Source: Triglochin maritima (lineage: Eukaryota > Streptophyta > Magnoliopsida > Alismatales > Juncaginaceae). From it: 64,000 bases of DNA. The notes below the pieces were generated by a model. The model was given only the letters and a program-made list of their open reading frames with translations. It ran no database searches and was not told the DNA's origin. The position numbers were made by a program, and so were the translations under genes. The stretch is from assembly GCA_963682175.1 (NCBI GenBank), contig OY821771.1, positions 9,671,001-9,735,000 on the forward strand, in the 5' to 3' direction. This document shows, piece after piece, positions 12,491 through 23,860 of the stretch. Within the stretch, counting starts at the first letter, position 1, and the number at the start of each line of letters is the position of its first letter.

Positions 12491-12915
12491 CGATCGACCA
12501 GTGTAGTGTAATTGCCCAACTTTAACCAACATCGGTCGAACGATGCCTTGTGGCGGTCAACCGGTAGTGCATGTGCTGGTGGGTCGGGGGTTTGCCTCTT
12601 GGTTTTCGGTCGACCGATTCCATAGTTGGTTCAACCGGAACTTAAGTTAATTGATGCATGGTTTGACCGTTTTTATGCATTGTTCGACCCTTGACGACTT
12701 AGAACTGCTAGGATGCCCTGGTAGTTTTCAGACGACCTTAGTATTGATTGATTTTGACCAGACTTCGGATTTTGACCACGTATCGGTCGACCGGTTTTAG
12801 ACTCTTGTTCGACCGTTGGGACTTAGGTTTTGTGCAGAGAGTTCGACCGTTGCAGACTTTCGGTCTGCTGAACCCCAAGGGAACGGTCGACCGGATTACC
12901 TCTTTCGGTCAACCG
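12491..12915. repeat. Palindrome array, partly decayed
   Basis: CGGTCGACCG-type motifs start near 12491, 12533, 12554, 12607, 12628, 12660, 12681, 12730, 12752, 12784, 12806, 12840, 12861, 12884 and 12906. Spacings near the left end are 42, 21, 53, 21, 32, 21, 49, 22, which mirrors the order in the oppositely oriented LTRs. Several copies have CpG-to-TpG/CpA changes (GGTCAACC, TTTGACC). Confidence 0.75.
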
Positions 12916-13264
12916 TTTGTGCGCAGAACTGAATTCCCAATCCGTGTATGATACCAACTATGTCTACGGAAACCCGTGTCCTCGCCTAGTGCGTGAGCCG
13001 GGGGTGACGGCTGGCGCGTTACGCGTGCCTGCCCAGGGACCGTCGTGTGGAATAGTGTGGGTATTCGGGACGTGTCACCTCCGTGTATGGATTATGACTT
13101 AATGTGATTGATTGATGGACTCATTGTAGAGTAGCAGACCCGAGGGATCGTGTATCCCAATGTATGATGATGTGCGGCTCGTGGAGGGTGATGACCTGGC
13201 GGACTTCGGTCCAGGACCGTCTGATGCTGTGCCGGACGTATGTTTAACCACCAATGCTGTGCCG

Positions 13265-13385
13265 GTGATGCCGCCGATGTTGTTCTGACGACGATGGGCT
13301 GATGTTGTTTTGGCTATGATGTTTGATGGGCCGATGTTGTTCCGGCTATGATGTTTGATGGGCCAAGGTTGTTTCGGCTATGTTT
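13265..13385. repeat. About 32-bp minisatellite inside the LTR
   Basis: The unit CTATGATGTTTGATGGGCC recurs at about 13314 and 13346, with related GATGTTGTT blocks before and after. It corresponds to a CATCATCGG-rich part of the solo LTR at 3960-4040 on the opposite strand. Confidence 0.55.
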
Positions 13386-14040
13386 TCCTCATCTGGGCAC
13401 CAACTGAGATGATGATTGATGGACCAACTGAGCGACAGCTCCGTTGGGGTGGTTTGACCACGAAGTTACAGATATGTTTCTTATGGCGTGGACCCCATGA
13501 TGATTAGTATAGCCGTATGTGGGGAGTGTCACGTCTTGTTTGGTTAGACCCTATGTGCCTACGGTAGGTCTCTGAGGGAGACCCGATGATGATTGTCGGA
13601 CTACTGTCCTGTTTTACCCTCCAGGGGAACTGTTTTCCTTATTGTTGATGACATGCTACTAGTATGATATGTTCATTTGTACTACTGCATTCATATAGGC
13701 GAGCTTGGCATACGGGGTTTCCTTATGGAAACTCAGGCATTGTTGTTGCATGTTTTATTTCAGGACCGTTGTAGGTCCAGTTGGGTGGTGAAGGTGGGCG
13801 CGCGCATTTTGGGATCGGATCCTCTCGTTCGGACCACTGAGGTCGACATGATTACTTGTACCTCATTTGTTATATGGTGCATTGCTCTGATGTAATCATG
13901 TAACATTTTGACAAACTCTGATGTAATATGGTGCACTGCTTGGATGTTTTATTAGAAGTAACAGTCCCATCTTTTGATTATTGATCTCTGGTATCTTGAT
14001 GATAAATTTTAAATTTTCCGTTGTTTCAGGATGTTACAAC

Positions 14041-14053
14041 TTAGGATCAGAGC
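14041..14053 (+). promoter_or_regulatory. tRNA primer-binding site of the retrotransposon
   Basis: TTAGGATCAGAGC starts 2 bp after the LTR end. It resembles the TGGTATCAGAGC site complementary to the initiator Met tRNA 3' end used by most plant Ty3 and copia elements. It differs at the 5' side, so priming efficiency may be reduced. Confidence 0.7.
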
Positions 14054-14130
14054 GGTCGGTTCCTATGTGGCTCCCAAATAAATCACCCATGTAGTAATAA
14101 GACATGCATTTTATCTTTTAGCATGCATTC

Positions 14131-15028
14131 ATGGCTGAAGTTTGTGATTGTTTCTTCTGTCAGATGCCTCCTAGATGCGTGAGGAGCTCTGGGAGTGAGA
14201 GCAGTGCCAGTGACGCCACTGAGGGCGCCAACTGGGACAGGTTGGGCGAGTTTCTAGAGCGTCGGGCAGCCCAGAATGTGTTGGGCGGGATGGGCGCTGA
14301 GCATGATCGTTTTATGCGTCAGCACCCACCGAGTTTTGACGGCATGAGTGCTCCCGAGGTAGCAGAGGACTGAGTCTTCAAGATGCAGAAGATCTTCCGA
14401 GCGATTGGAGTTGCACCAGAAAGGATGGTGGACCTGGGCACCTATGTGTTTGATGGCGAGGCAGCCCACTGGTGGAGGGCCATGTCCATGGTGGTATCTG
14501 AGGACCGAGAGGACGTCAGCTGGGAGGAGTTTTTGGAGGTGTTCCATGGGCAGTATTTTCCTCAGCATGTCATAGATCGGAAGAGGGAGGAGTTCATGCC
14601 GCTGGAGCAGTTACATCAGCATGTTCAACGCATTGGAGCGTTACTGCCCGGAGATCTGTATAACACCTAAGCAGCGGGCGAGGAAGTTCGTGAAGGGATT
14701 GAGGCAGCCGCTCCGATCGCATGTGATCAACAGTATGTCGCAGACCCTTGAAGACGCGGTGAAGCACGCTACCATCATAGAGCAGGACCAAAGGGAGTGT
14801 CTTCAGGAGGCGAGGAAGGCACCAATGAGCACCGGTAGCCGAGCAGTCGGCCGTGGAGCAGGGAACCGGGGCAAGAGGCCCCGGTTTGATGGAGGAGGAG
14901 CAGGTCAGTCTGGAGCGTGCACTTTCTGTGGGAGGTTTCACCCAGGTCAGGAGTGCTTCAAGCACACGGGCGCTTGCATGGGGTGCAGGCAGATAGGCTA
15001 CTTTGTTCGGGAGTGCCCAAATAGGTAG
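14131..15028 (+). pseudogene. gag: Ty3/gypsy gag, broken
   Basis: Capsid and nucleocapsid of the chromovirus. A MPPR start (14164) is more typical than the upstream ATG at 14131. Recognisable: a gag core (HPPSFDG, then GEAAHWWRAM with the tryptophan-rich retrotransposon gag pattern), an EEF/FHGQYFP block, and a basic C-terminus with two Cys-rich motifs. Damage: an in-frame TGA at 14371-14373, where a Trp codon is expected, and a frameshift near 14620-14670. The last zinc knuckle reads CMGCRQIGYFVREC, with Tyr at the position of the zinc-binding His, so it should not bind zinc normally. Confidence 0.85.
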
Positions 15029-15949
15029 GGAGAGCCTAGCAGGAGGTTTGGGCCACCAGTAGTAGGGAAGAGCGGAGGCAGCCGATCCGTTGTTTCACCA
15101 AGGCAGGGCAGGAAGACCAGGCGAGTCTTCACCATCCAGGATGAGGAGGCGAGGGACACCAACACTGTGGTGGAAGGTACTCTTTATGCTTCTGGTTCGT
15201 TTCCTCGTGTGTTGTTTGATTACGACGGCACTCACTCCTTCATTTCGAAGAAGTTTACTGGCGAGTTGTGTCAGACCCCTGTGATGCTGACTGATTGTTT
15301 GGAGGTCAGCACGCCCATGTGTGAGGTGGGCACTGTGGGGAGTTATTTCCCCGGCACCACGATTGTTTCAGGAGACCATGATTTTCCGACAGATATGGTC
15401 TTGTTACCGATGGAAGACTTCGACATCATACTGGGGATGGACTGACAGTCACAGTACGATGTGGGAATCTTTTGCTGCGAGAAGAAGATCTTGATTCCGA
15501 GTAAGGACTTGACAGATGTTTTGATCAAAGACACGAGGCGCAGAGGGGGTCGCATGATTGCGTCTGAAGTCAAGGCACAGAGGCTGATGCACCGGGGATG
15601 TAGAGCGTTTGTGGTCACGTTGGTAGTTCCTGATCCTGAGACGAGGAGGCTGGAGGACATAGAGATAGTGCAGGAGTTCCCAGATGTGTTTCCAGCAGAT
15701 ATTCTCGCATTACCACCATGCCGAAAGATCGAGTTCAACATTGAGTTGGTAGCGGGAACGACACCTCAGTCAAAGTCTCCGTACCGGATGACACCTGCTG
15801 ATTTGACATAGCTGAAGAAGCAGTTGCAGGAGTTGATGGAATCTGGGTTTATTCGGCCAAGTGTTTCACCTTGGGGAGCACCTGTTTGTGAAGAAGAAGG
15901 ATGGGTCGTTGCGGATGTGCATCGACTATAGGATGTTGGATAAGGTTAC
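15029..15949 (+). pseudogene. pol: Ty3/gypsy protease and N-terminal reverse transcriptase, broken
   Basis: The protease segment reads VLFDYDGTHSFIS (about 15205-15245) where active elements have DSG(A/T), so the catalytic triad is altered. Downstream blocks are typical of the protease-RT linker: FDIILGMD, then FPDVFPADI, LPPCRKIEFNIEL and SPYRM, then a stop codon (TAG in place of the usual Q) at 15808-15810, and a shifted frame giving [13 protein letters not shown] and [10 protein letters not shown]. The frame is cut at 15949 by a nested insertion and continues at 17343. Confidence 0.85.
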
Positions 15950-17337
15950 TGATTGAACGTTTTAATTAACCGCAATTGCACGGTCGCGTTGAAGATGTGA
16001 CAAATATGGGTCGATCCACAGGGAAGTGTGTCGATTTTAGTTTGTTCGAAGGCGAGCGAGAAAGAAAGGAGAGAAAGGAGTTGTGATCTAAACTACACTA
16101 AACTAAACTAGTAAACTAGAAACGAGGAAATGAATGCACGAAATGAACTAAACTAAGCTAAGCAACTACTAAGAAGAATGATAAATCTCAGGAATGGGAA
16201 AACCCCTAAGGGGTGGAGTGTGTGTGTACACATAAAATAAGTGTGGTGAATGCATACAATAAGCTCAAGTGTAGTTAGTGTTTGTTAATGCATAAGAAGT
16301 ACCTAATGGCAAGACTTATCATTTAAAGCACTAACCTAGGTGATTAATATGAGCATGACAAGTTTGTTATTAAGAACACAAACAAGCAGGGAATGTACCT
16401 AAACATTATGGCAGAAACCATCAAGTAAAAGTTCTTATTAATTCAAACAAGCATACTAACATTTCTCACAAACAATGTCTAGCATTCATACCATCTACAT
16501 AACATGTATATACATCTACTCCACCCCCAAAGGGGATAGAACTACTCACACATATTTAAACTAACATTTATACTAAGGAAAAGAAAACATGCTTAATCTA
16601 ATTATAAGAAGACTAAAACAACAAGTTAACTAAGTATGCAAGAATTGAAAAGACAAGACAATATGAAGAAAACTTAACAAAATATCTATTATTACTCACT
16701 CAATTACAAGTAGCCTCTCTCCACCAGGGTTTTTGATTTAGGGCTTTTACTCCTAGTAGAGAGGATGACCACCAAGAGAGAGATGGGATACAAGAGAGGA
16801 GAGAGAGTTCTATTTAAAGCCATAGAAAAAGGTAATCCGGGACAATCCCCCTGTATGAGACTAAACATATACCAGAAATAGACTAAATACACTCTAATAC
16901 ACGATCCAAAGAAATATTAGCGGATCCGGAGCAACCCGGACCGCCAATCAGCGGTCCCAGACCGCTAATTGGCGGTCTACAAAGTTTGGTTTGCGTTGGG
17001 CTTTCGTCTGGGCTTTTCTGGATGACTTTGTTTGTCTTTGATGCATCTACTTCGGTTGTCGGAGCTACTTTGTTTGTCAAAATACTCCCCATGATTGTGT
17101 GGAGTATTTTTATTAGCTCATTGCTCCTTCGATCTTACATTCAGGTCCTCCTCCCTTGCATTTTAGTCCATAAGTTTTGCAACTTGTCCTTTTTCTTGCT
17201 TTTGAGTCCTTTTTATGCATCTTCTCCTCAAATCTACTTATTCCTGAAACTTAAACATTAAACTCGTTACGTAGCATTGTTTAGGTAAAAGATAATGGAT
17301 ATAAGACACAAAGATATGCATGATAAGATGTCAATCA
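15950..17337 (-). mobile_element. Nested LTR-like insertion in the RT region (Tat-like)
   Basis: The element begins TGATTGA and ends TCAATCA, a perfect 7-bp inverted terminus, flanked by a 5-bp target duplication GTTAC (15945-15949, 17338-17342). Joining the flanks restores the RT frame across the Lys-Val-Thr-Val of the palm region. No coding domain was recognised inside. The left part (CCGCAATTGCACGG..., about 15970) matches the inverted end of the LTR at 53294-54518 (CCGTGCACTTGCGG). This indicates a minus-oriented solo LTR of a related Tat-like family. Confidence 0.85.
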
Positions 17338-18349
17338 GTTACCGTTAGGAATTGGTACCCTTTGCCTATGATCAAAGACCTATTTAATCAGTTGCAGTCG
17401 ACAAAGGTCTTCTTAAAGATTGATCTGCGATCAGGATACCATCAGTTGAGGATCAGGGAGGCAGACGTCCAAAAGATGGTTTTTCAGACGCGGTACGGGC
17501 ACTACGAGTTCTTGGTGATGCCGTTTGCACTGACGAATGCACCTGCAACATTTATGGACTTGATGAATAGGACCTTTCAGCCGTACCTCGATAGATTTAT
17601 CATCGTCTTCGTGGACGACATTTTGGTGTACTCCGCAGATAGAGAACAACATCGAAAGCACCTGAGGATTGTGCTTGGCATCTTGAGAGATCAGGAGCTC
17701 TATGCCAAGTACACAAACTGCGAGTTTTGGTTGGATCAGGTGGCATTTCTGAGCACATTGTGTCAGTGGATGGGATTTTGGTGGATCCGGCGATGGTTGA
17801 GGTTGTGACTCAGAGGAGGGCCTCGACAAGCGTGACGGAGATCAAGAGCTTTGTGGGACAAGCTGGGTATTACAGACGGTTCATTCAGGATTTATCCAGA
17901 CTTGCTTCGCCGCTGACAGCGTTGACGCAGAAGGGCGTCAAGTTCGTTTGGTCCCAGAAATGTGAGGAAAACTTTCAGGAGATGAAGAGGCGACTAACGA
18001 CAGTACCGATACCGATGCTACCGAGTGGCAGTGGAGGCTATGTGATTTACAGTGATGTGTCCGGGATTGGTTTGGGTTGTGTACTGATGCAGCACAGGAA
18101 TGTGGTCGCGTATGCCTCAAGGCAGCTGAAGGCACACGAGAAGAGCTACCATACGCATGATTTGGAGTTAGCAACGGTGGTTCACGCGTTGAAAACCTGG
18201 TGGCATTATCTTTATGGAGACCTGTTCGAGGTCGTCACAGATCATCAGAGCCTGAAGTATTTATTCTCGCAGAAATAGGTTAATATGAGGCGGTGCAGAT
18301 GGCTCGAGTTCATTAAGGATTACGACTTCACTATCTCCTATCATCCAGG
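17338..18349 (+). pseudogene. pol: Ty3/gypsy reverse transcriptase and RNase H, broken
   Basis: Continuation of pol after the insertion. RT blocks: [46 protein letters not shown], and the catalytic FVDDILVYS (about 17609-17635). A frameshift near 17750-17760 is followed by GYYRRFI, then RNase H with [35 protein letters not shown] and [10 protein letters not shown] stop at 18276-18278 follows. The text then reads into FTISYHPG, where a second nested LTR (18350-19871) interrupts it. Confidence 0.9.
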
Positions 18350-19871
18350 TGTAACGCCCCAAAACAGCGGAAAAAAATTAAAACTTTAAACATATAAAGA
18401 ATTAACACTGGGGTCGTCACCAAACCACGAGTACATATATAATATAATATGATATGTACGATACAACAGTCAAGGATGACTACAACCCAACACAAAACAT
18501 ACACAACGCATGTACAAGGGAAAATCATCCACCTCGAAGAACAGAAGGAGACAGGATCTGGTCTGGGTGTTCCTGTCCGCAGTCACCACCTCCTAATGAC
18601 GCGTACGACCTGACATAAAACATGAATATGCCTGAGTTTCCCGTGGGAAACCCCGTATACCAAATCCCTAAAATATGAACATAATATGTGAAATGAAACA
18701 TGAAATGAAATGCAGTAAAACATAACAATCTCTCGTGCACACCAGGCACCCGCTCCTCAGAGCCACAACAGCAACGTGCACACAAGGCACCGCCGGTCAG
18801 AGTCTCGGCCAACGCTCCGTAGAGCCACAACACGTGCACACAAGGCACCCATATGCAAAACAGTGCCCAACGGTCGAACGGAAGACCCCAACCGGTCGAC
18901 CGAACACCACAACTATTCCTCAGAATAACCGAAATAACGTCCAACCGGTCGAACGACTCTCAAATCACGGTCGACCGAAAACCAACAGGGAATCCTCTCT
19001 CGCTCAAAAGCACCAACGGTCGAACGACCCTCAGGTCACGGTCGACCGAAAACAACCAGGGAAATATCCCAACAAAACCGCACTACACGGTCGACCGAAA
19101 CCACACTTCCGGTCGACCGGCCAATAAGTTAACTTAAACTCCGGTCGGACGAAGTCAATGAGCGGTCGACCGTTTAGATGGTCAACGCCCCCAACCGACC
19201 TACAACAGTGCTTTTCGGTCGACCGGCAAAGGGGACCCGTTCGACCGAAAACACACAGAGCCTTCTTCCCCTGGTAAAACGCACCACCGGTCGACCACTC
19301 GAAGAGTATCGTTCGACCGGTGCAAGGGTTTTCTGCCCAAAATACACTACGACCGGTCGACCGCACCATCTCGCCGGTCGACCGTTGCAGAGCAGAAATG
19401 CTGCTGCAAGGTTCTCGACGAGCCTTCCGGCCTACCGTCGGCCACTCCAACCCTCGCAAAGGCTAAAAGGAGGTCTACACTAAAGCTTGGCATACCTTAA
19501 GGCTTGAAGAAGCCTTTGAAGAACTCACGAAATCGCCTCCACACACGCTTCACCTCCTTCTCCGGCGGAACCCGAATGAGATCACCTTCCTCCGGCCACA
19601 CGATCCGACGAGCCCCGAACCACACGATCCGGCGAGCTTCGAGCACCTCTTCACCTCAGAGAGCTACGGATCAAGAGAGAGAGAGAGACTTGAGTGAGAG
19701 AGAGGAAAACGAGTGAGGGAGAGGGAGAAGAATCCTCACCTTAACTCCTCCTCCTTCAATCTCCACCCTCCACCCCATCTCCTCCCACCATCTCAGCCCT
19801 CCATTTCCACCACTTCTAATCCACCACCTAATCACCATAAAACCCAATTAGCAAAGGATTAGGACATAACA
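18350..19871 (-). mobile_element. Nested solo LTR splitting the RNase H/integrase junction
   Basis: Starts TGTAACGCCCC and ends ATTAGGACATAACA on the + strand. The 5-bp target duplication CCAGG is perfect (18345-18349, 19872-19876). The host pol frame resumes exactly at KANFVADALSRK. It is the same broad family as 3321-5186 and 24408-26221 but shorter, and it carries the best-preserved palindrome array in the window (18871-19384). Its long open frames on both strands are repeat artefacts. Confidence 0.92.
18871..19384. repeat. Sixteen-member palindrome array with 22-bp pairs
   Basis: Motifs start at 18871, 18893, 18946, 18968, 19017, 19039, 19088, 19110, 19142, 19163, 19216, 19238, 19288, 19310, 19354 and 19375. 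Spacings are 22, 53, 22, 49, 22, 49, 22, 32, 21, 53, 22, 50, 22, 44, 21. The motifs are CGGTCGACCG, CGGTCGAACG, CGTTCGACCG and CGGTCGGACG; the sequence between them is largely non-repeated. Pair-to-pair period is about 71-75 bp, with one 54-bp exception. Confidence 0.9.
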
Positions 19872-19876
19872 CCAGG

Positions 19877-21348
19877 GAAGGCAAATTTTGTTGCAGATGC
19901 ACTGAGCAGGAAGGTGGAGGTGTGAGTTGCGAGTTTGTGCATTCAGGAGTGGAGGCTACTCGAGACGTTGTCAGAGTGGAGACCGTTCACAGAGGGCTCT
20001 GAGGGAGCAGTGATTGTTGGGCTTCAGGTGGAGCCGCATACTGTCTCGCAGGTTTTTCAGGCTCAGCATGATGATGAGGAGTTAGCTGGTCTGCTACGGT
20101 TAGCTTCCAGAGATGGATCAGACTTCAATGTGGGCGTTGATGGTGGTTTGAGGTTCAGGAGTCGGATCTGGGTGTCGAAGATCGAAGGGTCGAGAGATGA
20201 CATCATGGAGGAGGCACACAGAGCGAGATATATCATTCACCCTGGGAGCACGAAGATGTATAAGGACCTGCAGCGGAACTTCTGGTGGAAGGGCATGAAG
20301 AAGGACATTGCAGAGTTTGTGGACCGATTCTTAGTCTGTCAGCAGGTGAATATTGAGCATCACGACCAGCAGGACCGATGCAGTGTATTGAGCTGGCAAA
20401 GTAGGAGTGGGAGCACGTGACGATGGATTTCGTCACAAGTCTGCCGAAGACGAGGAGATTCCACGACGCGATATGGGTGATAGTCGATCGACTGACCAAG
20501 TCGGTGCACTTCTTAGCGATTAAGATCACGTTGCCTTAGGAGGGTCTAGCTAGGTTGTACGTGGAGGAGATAGTCAGGATGCACGGAGTACCAATGAGCA
20601 TCATCTCTGATCGAGATCCCAGGTTTATTTCCAGATTTTGGGGGAGTTTGCAGCAGGCTTTGGGGACGTGTCTAAGGTTCAGTACAATGTTCCACCCTCA
20701 GACAGATGGTCAGTCAGAGAGGACGATTCAGACCTTGGAGTATATGCTGAGAACATGCACGGTGGATTGGGCACGACATTGGGACGAGCACTTGGCGCTA
20801 ATAGAGTTCACCTACAACAACAACTATCATTCTAGTATTGGGATGACCCCGTACGAGGCATTGTACAGGAGGCCGTGCAAATCACCGTTATGCTGGAGTG
20901 ATGTGGGCAAGAGACAGTTGGTGGGGTCAGACCAGATCACCGGTATGCTGGAGTGATCTACGCAGAGAAGGTTGATGTGATCAGGAGGAGACTGGCCATG
21001 TCACAAAACAGACAGAAGAGTTACGCTGATAGACGCAGACGGTGTTGAGGTTCAAGGTGGGCGACCACGTGTTTTTGAAGATTTCCCCAGCCCGAGGAGT
21101 GATAAGGTTTGGGAAGAAGGGGAAGCTCAGTCCGAGGTATGTTGGGCCGTTTGAGATCCTCGACCGAGTTGGAGAGGTTGCCTACCAAATTGCTTTGCCA
21201 CCGTAGTTTTTGGGTCTCCACAACGTCTTCCACGTGTCGATGCTGAGGATATGTTGCAGATCCAGCTCATGTGATTGAGATAGCAGTGCCAGAGATTTAG
21301 CAGGACTTGTCTCTTGAGGAGAGACCAGTTGAGATAGTCGATCACATG
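19877..21348 (+). pseudogene. pol: Ty3/gypsy integrase and chromodomain-like tail, broken
   Basis: Integrase region of the chromovirus. The zinc-binding N-terminus is seen as IHPGSTKMYKDLQRNFWW...VDRFLVCQQV, where Phe replaces the first Cys of the CxxC pair. The catalytic core shows MDFVTSLP, VIVDRLTKSVHF, ISDRDPRFISRFW, FHPQTDGQSERTIQTLE and ALIEFTYNNNYHSSIGM. The C-terminal GPFEIL block and a chromodomain-like DLSLEERPVEIVDHMD follow. Frameshifts and stops occur near 20360-20420, 20537 and 20956. The text ends at 21348, where a Tat-like fragment begins; no 3' LTR follows. The domains fit the Tekay/Del chromovirus lineage. Confidence 0.88.
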
Positions 21349-22740
21349 GATCAATCAAATACCCCCACACCTAACTTTTGCTCGTCCCAAACAAAACAAA
21401 GAAAGAGAAAAATGAAAGAAAGGAAAAAGCATACGAAAAACAGGGAAATCCTAACTCACTTTCGTAGGAATCACGGTTGCACTTAGCACGTGCAATAAGC
21501 CGGTAAACCTCCTTGTCGCCAAGGAGGAGGAGTGTTGTCTCCTGAGGGTTTTCAGCGGATATAGCCACAAAATCCGAACATAGATGCATTATTCAATCTA
21601 GACACTCGACTCGATGGACTTATTTTTATCGATCATTGGACGCGGTACTCCTACAGACCGACTTTATATAGGTATTCAGTCCACACACCTAGCCTAATGA
21701 ACCATTCGTGCAAGTTAAATAAGAACTTAAGTGAAAGACATAGACATCCTCAACATCCTCAAGTGATACAAAGTGTAAAGTCCATTAAGGTTCTTATTTG
21801 CATTACCATTTTTTTCTTTTTTTCTTTTCTTGCTTCTTTCTTTTCTTCTTTTTCTTACTAGTTGGAGTTTCATTCTTCCAGGGTCAGGTTTCGTGCATCA
21901 TTGCCTATGAGGACTTACACTATCACGTACACATTTCCACACATCTCCACATAGGGCAATCTCTATCACCCGTGTAATGAGAGTTCGGTCGGTGCATCCC
22001 AAGTCAGATGACTCGAAAGCACCAGGCACAAAGTCCCCTCAGACCTAATTTCCCGGGTGATAGGAGTCATGAGAGAAGAGAGAACACCTACTGACTTTTT
22101 TCTTATCTACACATGAACAAAACCCCCTACACTTAATGTCTCACAACAAGATTTAAAGGGCCCTTGACTACAACAAACTTCCTTATATTAACATACACAA
22201 ATTATTGATTCACTAGGTTCAGGGTGGACTTCTTTAATTGTTTGAGTACTGAAACCCTATGATTACTCCCCCCCCCCCCCCCCCCCCCCGCCCCGAGGGA
22301 TGACCGGGGTGCATCATAACGACTAGATAAGTCCTAAAGCCACTGTACTAGATATCCTAATGCATCAAGTTCAAGAAAATTTTGGGAGCTTTCTTTTGAC
22401 TTTGCCTCTCAACGGTTTAACACATGCTAAACACACGCAAAACCCACAAAACATTTTCTTTTGAAAACACATGAATATTTTGAAAGAAATGTGAAAATTT
22501 TAAAGCACTAGGCAAGCAAAAGAAGACAAGTCACCCAATGATCATGACAAGCAGATATATCAATATTAAATGCAGCACACTAACATGACCCTAGCACTAC
22601 AAACAAAAGAAAACGAAATAAAAACAAAAAGGCACACAAACTATGTACAAATGTGAAAACACACCCTCATACACTTAATCCATGCATTGTCCTCAATGTA
22701 TGGCAAAATGATGTCAATGCATGGATAAGGTGTGAAAGTA
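21349..22740 (-). mobile_element. Tat-like LTR retrotransposon internal fragment
   Basis: On the minus strand it ends with a polypurine tract (GGTGTGGGGGTATT) just before TGATTGA, the LTR start of this family. Only these 7 bp of LTR remain at 21349-21355. Upstream of the tract is an open frame (21371-21589, minus) whose ISAENPQETTLL...LGDKEV...AKCNRDSYE segment is repeated at 53105-53215. The rest (21590-22740) is non-coding Tat-like spacer with CT-rich tracts and a C22 run. The junction with the chromovirus pol is abrupt, so one of the two has been truncated by a deletion. Confidence 0.65.
22268..22289. repeat. C22 homopolymer
   Basis: Twenty-two consecutive C followed by G and CCCC. Sits in the Tat-like fragment. 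The exact length is likely to vary and is prone to sequencing error. Confidence 0.85.
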
Positions 22741-22743
22741 ATG

Positions 22744-23860
22744 TGTTCTAAAAGTTTTTACTTTTATATTTCAATTATTATGAATTAGATGTGCAAGCAT
22801 TTTGTTCCTTGATTATGGTATTCGTCTTTTGGAAGTGTTAAGGAAGAGACGTTTGGTCCTTAACCGTAGAGCTCTATAAGATAATGGTTTACATAAATCA
22901 AAAGTTGTTCACAATCATGATAATTAACATGGAACATTAATCACGAGATAAGAATGTCGTGTTGGTCATCGATTGTTGTTGTTTTACAAATAATTGACGA
23001 CACGAGTATATAAAAGAGGAAAAAATTACTTTTATATATTGAATAGACCTAACAGGTAAAACAATATGGAATTGTGTTTCGTGTCATTAATGTTTTACTG
23101 TGTCTTGGATCCTAAGATATGAGACTTATATCTTTTCACTCAAGAAATGCTTAATTTGATTATTGTCTAAAGCTATCGATAAGTATAATGATAAAGGCAA
23201 TAGTTGGTTGAACATGACTTGTGCTGGAAAATATAGCTAGTCAAACAATTATAATTGTCCCTCTTAATTGAGTGATGATATCAGTGAGCCCCTTGATAAA
23301 GTAAAATTATAATGTGCACAATGTAACTTGAGTTAAGTTACATAGTTATAATTAGCTTAAAGAGATCAAGAAATGAATATAATACAAATGTGACATCTTT
23401 CTACTTTCTATGTATTCTTAATATCATGAGGCAAGGGACAGACACAAGTGGTGCACTTACATCACTAAATGGATCGTGTTTAGTTCGAGTGGAACAAAGA
23501 CATCTATGCTAATTGGGTAACTATAATGTGTAGCTAGATACCGCTTATAGTTTGAGATATTAAGTGTTTAATATCGCTGCCAATTTAGCTTAGATCCTCC
23601 TATAGGTCACACCACAAAACTGAGAAACAAGAAGCTTGATTTTGAGTTATGATGTGTCGGGTTTCATGTGAAAAAGGGACACATGTGGTGAATGAATACA
23701 ATCAATATGTCATGAGAATTGACATAATTAGAATCATGAATAAATTCATATCAGATGTATATATATTATGGGTGTAATAATTTGACATTACATAGGATAA
23801 TATATTACATGAGATATGAATTTGCTAAAAACCCCAAAGATCAAATTTGGTAAAAGACAA
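22744..23860 (+). mobile_element. Copia-like LTR, copy A
   Basis: Starts TGTTCTAAAAGTTTTTAC and aligns by eye over about 1.1 kb with 51256-52365, including GTATTCGTCTTTTGGAAG, GTCCTTAACCGTAGAGCTC, GAGTGATGATATCAGTG, ATAATATATT and GAATTTGCTAAAA. After about 23860 the copies diverge. No coding domain was recognised. The class is inferred from the TG start and AT-rich LTR-like composition. Confidence 0.6.

Larger units (their letters stand above)
12240..14038 (+). mobile_element. 5' LTR (truncated at left) of the Ty3/gypsy chromovirus
   Basis: Its right end ATGTTACA is followed at once by a primer site and gag. The sequence matches the reverse complement of the solo LTR at 3321-5186 over most of its length. 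It carries a degraded palindrome array (about 12491-12915) and a short minisatellite (13265-13385). The expected TGTTA... start is missing, so the left edge is a truncation near 12240 and no target duplication can be tested. Confidence 0.75.

Noticed and set aside
14041..14053. tRNA-like sequence ATCAGAGC
   Set aside because: It is a retrotransposon primer-binding site; no cloverleaf surrounds it.
18871..19384. Regular palindromic repeats with spacers, superficially CRISPR-like
   Set aside because: The repeat is only 10 bp with variable spacing and lies within LTRs bounded by target duplications in a plant genome; no cas genes and no plausible spacer structure.
18525..19483. Open frames of 94-142 codons on both strands
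   Set aside because: Same explanation: GC-rich repeat-containing LTR sequence lacking stop codons by composition.
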